From: JANQKX01 sp039028695
GTDB taxonomy: Bacteria > Pseudomonadota > Alphaproteobacteria > Kiloniellales > Kiloniellaceae
DNA length: 6,687 nucleotides
Direction: 5' to 3'
NCBI GenBank assembly: GCA_039028695.1
Contig: JBCCHN010000192.1
Coordinates: 1 to 6,687, forward strand
The notes under the pieces are model-generated. The model was not told the origin of the DNA and made no database searches. It worked only from the letters and a program-made list of their open reading frames with translations. Positions 1 through 6,225 of this stretch are shown piece after piece. The translations under genes and the position numbers were made by a program. How positions within the stretch are numbered: position 1 is the first letter of the stretch; the number at the start of each line of letters is the position of its first letter.

Positions 1-1
1 C

Positions 2-1138
2 CGCCAACTCATCGGCCTGGGCGAGGACGTCGTCAATGAGTCCTTCGAGCAGGATCTCGATGTGGGCGCCCGCGACGTCATCGAATCGGCAGAGGAACGA
101 CTTTATAAACTGGCCGAGGCGGGCCAGACCGAAGGCGGCCTAGCGCCCTTCAAGCAAGCGGTCATCGAATCCGTCAATATGACCGAAGCGGCCTTCCGCC
201 GGGAAGGTCAACTCGCCGGCGTCTCCACCGGTTTGACGGACTTGGACAAGCTTTTGGGCGGGCTGCACCGGTCGGACCTGATCATTTTGGCCGGCCGTCC
301 CTCTATGGGTAAAACCGCCTTGGCAACCAATATCGCCTTTCATGCGGCCAATAATCCACGGCTCGAACGGGATCCAGACGGAAATCCCATTGAAATCAAT
401 GAGGTAGTAGCCTTCTTTTCCCTGGAAATGTCGTCTGAGCAGTTGGCCACGCGTATCCTATCCGAGCGCTCTCGGGTGCGGTCGGACGCTATGCGAAAAG
501 GCGAAATCAGTGACGGAGATTACGACGCCATTTTTGACGCCAGTCGGGAGCTTTACGAGGTCCCCCTCTTTGTTGACGACACGCCGGCCATTTCCGTCAG
601 TCAGTTGCGCACGCGGGCCAGACGCCTCAAGCGCCAACAGGGTTTGAGTTTGGTTGTCGTTGACTACTTGCAACTGATGCAGGCCCCGGCCGGAAAACGC
701 ACGGACAACCGCGTGCAAGAGGTCTCCGAGATCACGCGCGGCCTCAAAGCCGTGGCCAAGGATTTGGACGTCCCCGTGATCGCTCTCTCCCAGCTCTCGC
801 GACAGGTGGAACAGCGCGAGGATAAGCGCCCTCAGCTTTCGGACTTGCGCGAATCCGGGTCAATCGAGCAAGACGCTGATGTGGTCATGTTCGTATACCG
901 TGACCAATACTATGCCGAGCGGGCCGAACCCACACCGCGGGACGATGAAAACGACGACAAATTTCATGAGCGCTATGCCAAGTGGCAAGAACGCTGCGAA
1001 AAGGTTTACGGAATCGCCGAAGTCATCGTGGCCAAGCAGCGCCATGGACCCATCGGCATCCGTAAATTTGCCTTCGATGGTGACACCACTTCCTTTAGCG
1101 ATTTGGTCCTTGAAGAGCGGGTGCCCGATCACTATTGA
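2..1138 (+). CDS. dnaB: Replicative DNA helicase DnaB (5' partial)
   Basis: Hexameric 5'-3' helicase that unwinds DNA at the replication fork. The reading frame is open from base 2 with no start in view. The 378 visible residues begin near the end of the N-terminal domain and linker helix (RQLIGLGEDVVNESFEQDLD), so roughly the first 120 residues lie outside the window; the GTG at 62 is an internal codon. Visible RecA-like domain motifs are Walker A GRPSMGKT (293-316), the FFSLEMS segment, Walker B VVVDYLQLM (653-679), LSQLSRQVEQREDKRP, SDLRESGSIEQDADVVMFVYR, and the late KQRHGPIG motif. A charged insertion (around 925-1008, many D, E, K and R residues) before KQRHGPIG is of the kind seen in alphaproteobacterial DnaB. 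There is no intein or frameshift. In Proteobacteria dnaB is often followed by alr, as here. The identification is very secure. Confidence 0.98.
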   Translation, partial: RQLIGLGEDVVNESFEQDLDVGARDVIESAEERLYKLAEAGQTEGGLAPFKQAVIESVNMTEAAFRREGQLAGVSTGLTDLDKLLGGLHRSDLIILAGRPSMGKTALATNIAFHAANNPRLERDPDGNPIEINEVVAFFSLEMSSEQLATRILSERSRVRSDAMRKGEISDGDYDAIFDASRELYEVPLFVDDTPAISVSQLRTRARRLKRQQGLSLVVVDYLQLMQAPAGKRTDNRVQEVSEITRGLKAVAKDLDVPVIALSQLSRQVEQREDKRPQLSDLRESGSIEQDADVVMFVYRDQYYAERAEPTPRDDENDDKFHERYAKWQERCEKVYGIAEVIVAKQRHGPIGIRKFAFDGDTTSFSDLVLEERVPDHY

Positions 1139-1152
1139 ATGCTCACCCTGTT

Positions 1153-1171
1153 GGGATGCTCCGATCATCCC
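1153..1171 (+). other. Weak hairpin 3' of dnaB
   Basis: GGGATG (1153-1158) and CATCCC (1166-1171) are exact inverted complements around a 7-base loop, starting 15 bases after the dnaB stop. No run of T follows, so it is not a canonical intrinsic terminator. It could protect or attenuate the dnaB transcript end, or be chance. Confidence 0.3.
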
Positions 1172-1214
1172 TCGCGGTCGGAAGTTTAAGCAAATCTTCT
1201 CTATTCAATTACGC

Positions 1215-1223
1215 GGAAAGGGA
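1215..1223 (+). promoter_or_regulatory. Probable ribosome binding site for alr
   Basis: GGAAAGGGA is the most Shine-Dalgarno-like sequence in the dnaB-alr gap. It lies about 100 bases before the conventional TTG start of alr at 1329, too far to serve it. It is 6 bases before an in-frame CTG at 1230, which is good spacing. An ATG at 1223 is also close, but in another frame it reads only four codons before TGA at 1235. The site therefore bears directly on which alr start is used. Confidence 0.55.
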
Positions 1224-1328
1224 TGAATCCTGGCTGATTCCGGCATCAGAAAACCACCCTCTGACATCGCCGCGGCAAGCGATGGGGCTCAGGATTTAGA
1301 TGACGCCAGCGCAGTCGGTAAAGACGCG

Positions 1329-2459
1329 TTGCCCAAAGCCGATGCACTTATCACTATCGACTTAGGCAAGATTGTCGAGAACTACCGGCAGCTCTTATCG
1401 ATTTTTCGTGGCAAGACGTTGGCCGCCGCGGTCAAAGCTGACGCCTATGGCCTGGGCGCAAGCATCGTGGCGCCAGCCTTGGCCCGCGCCGGAGCCGAAA
1501 GCTTTTTTGTCGCCAGCCTGGAGGAAGGGATCTCCCTGCGGATGGCACTCACGCCCACCGGCAGGAATTTTCGTATTTTCATTTTGAATGGCCTTGGACC
1601 CGGCAGTGAAAAGGATTTCATCGACCACGGCCTTTGCCCGGTATTGAACAGCTTAGCGCAGATCAGGTCTTGGGCCGCGCAAGCCGAACGCCAAGGCACG
1701 TCCTTGCCTTGCACGATCCACCTGGATACGGGCATGGCTCGCCTGGGCCTGCCTGACGACGAAATCGAAGAGCTGATAAAAGACGCGACGCCGTTGAATA
1801 GGTTGGATGTACGGGCGATCATGAGCCATCTAGCCTGCGCCGACGATCCGGATCATGCTCTAAATGAGGCTCAACTGACGCACTTTAAAGATCTGGCCCG
1901 GCAGCTTCCCCCTGCCCCGCTCTCCATCGCCAATTCAGCTGGAGTTCTGCTGGGACCGCATTATCACTTCGACATGGCCAGGCCGGGTATCGCGCTCTAC
2001 GGCGGCAATCCATTAAGCGGCGCAGCCTCACCAAATAACCCTCCCCGCAATCCCATGGCGCCGGTCGTTCGCTTGCGCGGCAAGATTTTGCAGGTCCGCG
2101 AGGTAAAGGCCTCCAAATCTGTCGGCTACGGCGCCACTCACCGCCTAACGGATCGGGCGCGCCTGGCGACCGTGGTTCTGGGTTATGCGGACGGCTTCAT
2201 GCGCTCCCTTTCCAACCGAGCCAACGCCTGGATTAGAGGCCATCAAGTTCCAGTCGTTGGACGCGTATCAATGGATCTGGTTACCCTGGACATCTCCAGC
2301 CTACCTGAGAACCACGCCCAGCCCGGCCTCTTCGTTGATTTCATCGGGCCGGATGACGGTCTAGACCAGCTTGCCCGCCAGGCAGGCACCATTCCTTATG
2401 AAATTCTGACCCGGCTGGGCGCGCGCCTGCACCGCCACTACATCGCGGCAAAGATATGA
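1329..2459 (+). CDS. alr: Alanine racemase, PLP-dependent
   Basis: Converts L-alanine to D-alanine in the cytoplasm, supplying D-Ala for peptidoglycan precursors. The 376 residues from the TTG match the usual family length. Family features are all present: the PLP lysine K36 in AVKADAYGLGA, the HLDTGMARLGL segment (131-141, with substrate-side R138), H167 in MSHLA, the SANSAG-type motif (SIANSAG), R218 in DMARPGIALYG (expected to contact the pyridine nitrogen), the catalytic tyrosine Y267 in VGYGATHR, M315-D316 in VSMDL, and Y357 in IPYEILTRLGARLHR. The enzyme should therefore be active. The TTG at 1329 is the first standard bacterial start codon in frame; no ATG or GTG precedes K36. The frame stays open upstream to 1227, and a good Shine-Dalgarno sequence precedes a CTG at 1230, so a form about 33 residues longer is possible. 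The stop overlaps the next gene's ATG (ATGA, 2456-2459). Confidence 0.96.
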   Translation: MPKADALITIDLGKIVENYRQLLSIFRGKTLAAAVKADAYGLGASIVAPALARAGAESFFVASLEEGISLRMALTPTGRNFRIFILNGLGPGSEKDFIDHGLCPVLNSLAQIRSWAAQAERQGTSLPCTIHLDTGMARLGLPDDEIEELIKDATPLNRLDVRAIMSHLACADDPDHALNEAQLTHFKDLARQLPPAPLSIANSAGVLLGPHYHFDMARPGIALYGGNPLSGAASPNNPPRNPMAPVVRLRGKILQVREVKASKSVGYGATHRLTDRARLATVVLGYADGFMRSLSNRANAWIRGHQVPVVGRVSMDLVTLDISSLPENHAQPGLFVDFIGPDDGLDQLARQAGTIPYEILTRLGARLHRHYIAAKI

Positions 2460-3238
2460 AAAATTTGATTATTCTTCCCACCATTGGGCGAACCTTTCTG
2501 GGCTTTTTGGCCGCCGCGGGGCGCCTGGCCATCTTTACCATAACGGCAGTTTGGCATTGCTTGCGGCCGCCTTTCTATCCGCGGCTGCTTCTGCGCCAAA
2601 TGGTCGAGATCGGTTATTATTCCCTGCCCGTTGTGGGCCTTACCGCCATTTTTACCGGCATGGTGCTCGCCCTTCAGAGCTACACGGGTTTTGCGCGCTT
2701 TTCAGCCGAAAGCGCGATCCCCAACGTGGTCATCGTCTCTATCACCCGAGAGCTGGGACCGGTGCTGGCCGGATTGATGGTCGCCGGGAGGGTCGGTGCG
2801 GCTATGGCCGCTGAAATCGGAACTATGCGGGTCACCGAGCAAATCGATGCCCTAAACACCCTAGCCACCAATCCATTCAAGTACCTGATTGCACCGCGCA
2901 TCCTGGCGGGCATGACCATGCTGCCCCTATTGGTGGTTGTGGCCGATATCATCGGGGTTTTCGGCGGCTATTTGGTATCGGTCCACAAGCTCGGTTTTAA
3001 TCCCGCGATCTATATCAAAAATACTATTGAATTCATGCAGTTCCAGGATGTTTTTTCCGGACTGGTCAAAGCGGCCGTTTTCGGTTTTGTGGTCACCTTG
3101 ATGGGCTGTTATCACGGCTATAACTCCCGTGGCGGCGCCCAGGGCGTCGGCGCGGCCACCACAAATTCTGTGGTGTCGGCCTCGATCCTCATCTTGTGCT
3201 TCAACTATCTCATCACCGAGCTGTTCTTTTCCCGATGA
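2456..3238 (+). CDS. mlaE: MlaE-type ABC transporter permease (phospholipid transport)
   Basis: Inner-membrane permease of the MlaE/YrbE family, which with an MlaF ATPase and MCE-domain protein moves phospholipids between inner and outer membrane and keeps the outer membrane asymmetric. It has 260 residues, the usual size. It shows an amphipathic N-terminus, then PPFYPRLLLRQMVEIGYYSLPVV, a first clear membrane segment (LTAIFTGMVLALQ), the signature ITRELGPVLAGLMVAGRVGAA (E99-L-G-P102) running into AEIGTMRVTEQIDAL (E128, D131), then hydrophobic segments around 150-175 and 200-220 and a hydrophobic C-terminus. The ATG lies inside the alr stop (ATGA) and the gene ends in another ATGA with the ATPase gene, so the three are probably translationally coupled. 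The permease family is certain. The Mla role is inferred from family; the symbol follows the E. coli name. Confidence 0.93.
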   Translation: MKNLIILPTIGRTFLGFLAAAGRLAIFTITAVWHCLRPPFYPRLLLRQMVEIGYYSLPVVGLTAIFTGMVLALQSYTGFARFSAESAIPNVVIVSITRELGPVLAGLMVAGRVGAAMAAEIGTMRVTEQIDALNTLATNPFKYLIAPRILAGMTMLPLLVVVADIIGVFGGYLVSVHKLGFNPAIYIKNTIEFMQFQDVFSGLVKAAVFGFVVTLMGCYHGYNSRGGAQGVGAATTNSVVSASILILCFNYLITELFFSR

Positions 3239-4026
3239 GCGAAACCCCAACCAGCGACGTTCCCAAAATTCAGATCCGCGGGCTGTGCAAGGCCTTTGGG
3301 CCCAAACAGGTGCTGGACGGTGTGGACCTGGATGTCTGGCCGGGCGAGTCCGTGCTGGTCATCGGCGGGTCGGGAACGGGCAAATCGGTGCTATTAAAGT
3401 GCATTTTGGGCCTTTTGCACCCCGATGCTGGCTCCATCAAGGTGGACGGTGAAGAAGTGGTCGGGCTGTACGGCCACGAGTTGGAGCGGATTCGCCGAAA
3501 ATTTGGCATGCTGTTTCAGAATGCGGCGCTGTTTGATTCCCTCTCGGTCTGGGAAAATGTGGCCTTCGGTCTCACCCAAGGGGAGAAGATGTCTAGACGG
3601 GAAGCCAAGCCCATTGCTTTGGACAAGCTGGCTGCGGTGGGCCTGGACGAGGAGGTGGCGGGCTTGTCTCCCGCCGAGCTTTCCGGCGGCATGCGCAAAC
3701 GGGTCGGCCTGGCCCGGGCCATCGCCACGGAGCCTGAGATTATTTTTTTCGACGAGCCGACCACCGGTTTGGATCCCATTATGGGCGATGTGATCGACCG
3801 TTTGATCGTCAGCTGCGTCAAGACCCTCGGCGCGACCGCTCTTTCGATCACCCATGACATGGCCAGTGCCCGCCGCATTTCCGACCGCATCGCCATGCTT
3901 TATCAAGGCAAAATCATTTGGATGGGGCCGACGGATCAGATCGACTCCTCCGGCAACGCCATCGTGAACCAGTTTATCCACGGTTTGGCCGATGGCCCCA
4001 TGGAAATGCAGGTGCAGGCACCCTAG
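3235..4026 (+). CDS. mlaF: MlaF-type ABC transporter ATP-binding protein
   Basis: Cytoplasmic ATPase that powers the MlaE permease. It has 263 residues with a full ABC set: Walker A GGSGTGKS (44-51), Q-loop glutamine Q95 in LFQNAALFDSL, ABC signature LSGGM (149-153) followed by RKRVGLARAIA, Walker B IIFFDEPTTGLDP (D173, E174 as catalytic base), and H-loop H207 in SITHDM. The LFQNAALFDSL and LSGGMRKRVGLARA wording is typical of the MlaF/Ttg2A group rather than generic importers. The start is the ATG at 3235, inside the permease stop (ATGA). A GTG at 3196 would add 13 residues, but it lies inside the permease gene, and MSETPTSDVPKIQIRGL gives a normal N-terminus. No MlaD-like MCE gene follows; radA starts 59 bases later, so the MCE partner must be encoded elsewhere. 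Confidence 0.94.
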   Translation: MSETPTSDVPKIQIRGLCKAFGPKQVLDGVDLDVWPGESVLVIGGSGTGKSVLLKCILGLLHPDAGSIKVDGEEVVGLYGHELERIRRKFGMLFQNAALFDSLSVWENVAFGLTQGEKMSRREAKPIALDKLAAVGLDEEVAGLSPAELSGGMRKRVGLARAIATEPEIIFFDEPTTGLDPIMGDVIDRLIVSCVKTLGATALSITHDMASARRISDRIAMLYQGKIIWMGPTDQIDSSGNAIVNQFIHGLADGPMEMQVQAP

Positions 4027-4067
4027 CTATATCGGCCTGAGCCTGAGCTCCTAGTCGTTTGAATTTT

Positions 4068-4081
4068 TTAGGACCCCCTAA
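4068..4081 (+). promoter_or_regulatory. Small hairpin over the radA ribosome binding site
   Basis: TTAGG (4068-4072) and CCTAA (4077-4081) are perfect inverted complements around a 4-base ACCC loop. The likely Shine-Dalgarno AGGA (4070-4073), 11 bases before the TTG start of radA, lies mostly inside the left arm. In the mRNA the hairpin would partly hide the ribosome binding site. The stem is only 5 bp, so its stability is modest and a regulatory role is inference. Confidence 0.35.
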
Positions 4082-4084
4082 GCC

Positions 4085-5500
4085 TTGGCCCGCACACAAA
4101 GTCGTTATGTTTGCCAGTCCTGCGGGGCCTCATATGCCAAGTGGGCCGGACGCTGCGAGGGCTGTGGTGAATGGAATTCCATGGTTGAGGAGGTTGTGGA
4201 GGCTGCTGCTCCGGGCGGCCTCAGCAGCGGATCAGGCAAAAGCAAAACCCGGACCGGCACTGCCATGGCCTTTACCACATTGGACGGTCCCACCCAGCCG
4301 CCGCCCCGCTTGTCTTCAAAAGTTGCCGAATTAGACCGGGTTTGCGGAGGCGGCCTGGTTGCGGGATCGGCCATTTTGGTGGGCGGTGATCCGGGCATCG
4401 GCAAATCGACGCTCTTGCTGCAAAGTCTGGGGATCATGGCCATGGATGGGGCGTTAGGGCCTCGGTGTGCTTATGTTTCCGGCGAGGAATCCGTGGATCA
4501 GGTCCGCCTCCGCGCCCAGCGCATGGGCCTGGCCAAATCCCAAGTGGAGTTGGCTGCCGGCACGTCGGTTCGCGATATCATCGCAAGCCTGGATCGTCCC
4601 GACTGCCCCAAGGTCGTGGTGATCGATTCCATCCAAACCATGTATGTGGATTCCCTCGAGTCGGCCCCGGGCACCGTCTCGCAAGTGCGGGCCAGCGCCC
4701 AAGCCCTTATCCGAGTGGCAAAAGCCAGGGGCATCACCCTTTTGCTGGTGGGGCATGTCACCAAGGACGGTATGATCGCCGGCCCCAAGGTGTTGGAACA
4801 CATGGTCGACGCGGTACTCACCTTTGAAGGGGAACGGGGGCACCAATTCCGCATCCTGCGGGCGGTGAAGAACCGCTTCGGCCCGACCGATGAAATTGGC
4901 GTGTTCGAGATGTCCGACGACGGCCTGCGCGAGGTCGCCAACCCGTCCGAGCTCTTTTTGGCGGAGCGTGGCGGCCGCCAGATCCCCGGCGCGGCTGTCT
5001 TCGCCGGCATCGAAGGCTCGCGCCCCGTCTTAGTGGAGGTCCAGGCTCTGGTGTGCCCCTCCCCCCTGGCCACGCCGCGCCGAGCGGTGGTCGGATGGGA
5101 CTCGGCCCGCCTAGCGATGGTATTGGCCGTGCTTGAAGCAAGATGCGGTATGGTCTTGGCCGGTCAAGAGGTGTATTTGAACGTGGCTGGCGGGCTACGC
5201 ATCGGTGAACCAGCCGCGGATTTGGCGGTTGCCGCCGCTTTGGTCTCCGCCGCAAGTGGCCATCCAGTGCCGGAGGATCATGTGATTTTCGGTGAAATTG
5301 GCCTATCTGGCGAGATTCGACCGGTCGGCCAACAGATTGCCCGGCTTAAGGAGGCACAAAAATTGGGCTTTCACGGTGCAATACTGCCTCCTAACCGTCG
5401 TCGGGAGGGAAAAAATCGGGCGTCGGCAGATTTTCGGCTGGATGAATTGGAACATTTACGTCAGTTGGTGGATCGCTTTTCCAATCCCGCATCTTCATAG
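4085..5500 (+). CDS. radA: DNA repair protein RadA (Sms), branch-migration ATPase
   Basis: RecA-related ATPase that extends recombination intermediates and helps process stalled forks. It has 471 residues, close to the family's usual 450-460. Order: N-terminal zinc finger CQSC...CEGC (C10, C13, C24, C27) ending in GEWN; Walker A GGDPGIGKST (100-109); VSGEES; Walker B VVVIDSIQT (D181); the RadA-specific KNRFG motif (262-266); then a Lon-protease-like C-terminal domain with YLNVAGGLRIGEPAADLAVA and FGEIGLSGEIRPV, which in RadA is structural and not proteolytic. The TTG start is well fixed: an in-frame TAA lies at 4079-4081, one codon before it, and MARTQSRYVCQSCG gives the expected N-terminus with the zinc finger at once. 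Translation may be weak, since the start is TTG and the Shine-Dalgarno lies in a small hairpin. It sits between the lipid transport pair and cvpA, 20 bases before the latter. Confidence 0.97.
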   Translation: MARTQSRYVCQSCGASYAKWAGRCEGCGEWNSMVEEVVEAAAPGGLSSGSGKSKTRTGTAMAFTTLDGPTQPPPRLSSKVAELDRVCGGGLVAGSAILVGGDPGIGKSTLLLQSLGIMAMDGALGPRCAYVSGEESVDQVRLRAQRMGLAKSQVELAAGTSVRDIIASLDRPDCPKVVVIDSIQTMYVDSLESAPGTVSQVRASAQALIRVAKARGITLLLVGHVTKDGMIAGPKVLEHMVDAVLTFEGERGHQFRILRAVKNRFGPTDEIGVFEMSDDGLREVANPSELFLAERGGRQIPGAAVFAGIEGSRPVLVEVQALVCPSPLATPRRAVVGWDSARLAMVLAVLEARCGMVLAGQEVYLNVAGGLRIGEPAADLAVAAALVSAASGHPVPEDHVIFGEIGLSGEIRPVGQQIARLKEAQKLGFHGAILPPNRRREGKNRASADFRLDELEHLRQLVDRFSNPASS

Positions 5501-5520
5501 GCGATGGTCAAAGTAGGCCC

Positions 5521-6225
5521 ATGGACAGTTTGCCAATCAATGTAACCGACCTGATCATTATTATCGTGATCGTCATTTCTGGCCTCTTTTCGTTCTTGAG
5601 GGGCCTGGTACATGAAGTGCTGGCCGTCGGCTCATGGGTTGGGGCCACCTTTGTAACGCTTTACAGCTTTCCCTATGCCACCGAGCTTGCTAGCCAGATT
5701 ATTTCGGTGAAACTGATTGCCGAGTGGACCGCAGGCGTTGTGACCTTCATTGTCGCTTTAGTGGTCTTTTCCTTGATTACTCGACTTTTGGCCCGCCAAG
5801 TGCAACAAAGCGGCCTTGGTCCCCTGGATCGAACCCTCGGCCTCCTGTTCGGCTTTGTCCGGGGCGCGGTTTTGGTATGCCTAGCCTGGATGGTCCTGGC
5901 CCTGTTCATTCCCAGGGAGGACTGGCCCGAGTCGGTTCAGGAAGCTAAAACCCTTCCTTTAGTGGCGGCCGGAAGCAGCGTTTTGCTATCCCTTGCGCCG
6001 GCGGATTTGGCCGTGCGCACCCAGGAAACCCTTGATTTGGTGAAGGATAGGGCAGGTCAGGTGGAAGACCTCAACAAAGCCTTCGACGACCTGAACAGCG
6101 CCTTACCGAAAAACGGTGCAACGGGGCAAGAGCCTGAGTATAACAACGACATGCGGGGCGCCCTTCAGCGGGCCATTGAAGATCTTTCCGACGAATCCGA
6201 GGCAGACGGAGCCACTGATCAATGA
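5521..6225 (+). CDS. cvpA: CvpA family membrane protein
   Basis: Inner-membrane protein named for colicin V production in E. coli and often placed next to purF; its molecular role is poorly defined, with links to purine metabolism and envelope homeostasis. The 234 residues fit the alphaproteobacterial form, which carries a C-terminal tail. Visible features are the N-terminal NVTDLIIIIVIVISG segment followed by FLRGLVHEV (R27, G28, E32), four likely membrane segments (about 10-26, 33-50, 70-90, 106-130), and the family motif LGPLDRTLGLLFGFVRGAVLV (99-119). The tail from about 180 is hydrophilic, rich in D and E near the end, and probably cytoplasmic and disordered. ATG 5521 puts the conserved N-D start of the family at residues 7-10. 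An ATG at 5504 is in another frame. The stop overlaps the purF start (ATGA, 6222-6225). Confidence 0.93.
   Translation: MDSLPINVTDLIIIIVIVISGLFSFLRGLVHEVLAVGSWVGATFVTLYSFPYATELASQIISVKLIAEWTAGVVTFIVALVVFSLITRLLARQVQQSGLGPLDRTLGLLFGFVRGAVLVCLAWMVLALFIPREDWPESVQEAKTLPLVAAGSSVLLSLAPADLAVRTQETLDLVKDRAGQVEDLNKAFDDLNSALPKNGATGQEPEYNNDMRGALQRAIEDLSDESEADGATDQ

Larger units (their letters stand above)
1139..1229 (+). other. Intergenic region between dnaB and alr
   Basis: This non-coding gap follows the dnaB TGA. It contains a short inverted repeat (1153-1171), then an AT-rich stretch (about 1184-1211) that is the best place for an alr promoter, and ends with a purine-rich Shine-Dalgarno sequence. 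I could not identify a convincing -35/-10 pair, so the promoter is only a guess from base composition. No tRNA, small RNA or conserved small ORF is apparent. The frame of alr is open from 1227 onward, so 1230-1328 may be coding. Confidence 0.5.

Noticed and set aside
1153..1171. Intrinsic terminator after dnaB
   Set aside because: The inverted repeat is only 6 bp and is not followed by a T-run, so I list it only as a weak hairpin.
879..1226. Plus-strand open frame overlapping the end of dnaB and running into the gap
   Set aside because: Most of it is an out-of-frame reading of conserved dnaB sequence; the part beyond 1138 shows no domain and ends at the alr Shine-Dalgarno.
3196..3234. Earlier GTG start for the MlaF-type ATPase
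   Set aside because: It would lie within the permease gene and add residues read from the wrong frame of that gene; the ATG at 3235 overlaps the permease stop in the usual ATGA fashion.
3394..3981. Long minus-strand open frame (195 codons) opposite the MlaF-type ATPase gene
   Set aside because: It lies fully antisense to a gene with all ABC motifs, and its translation has no recognisable domain; open antisense frames are expected in GC-rich coding DNA.
4035..4050. Tandem GCCTGA repeat and GAGCTC palindrome in the ATPase-radA spacer
   Set aside because: Two copies of six bases and a six-base palindrome are within chance, and they form no extended stem or array.
4498..5073. Long minus-strand open frame (191 codons) opposite radA
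   Set aside because: It is antisense to a clear RadA, rich in Arg, Ser, Thr and Pro as typical of shadow frames, with no ribosome binding site or family match that I can see.
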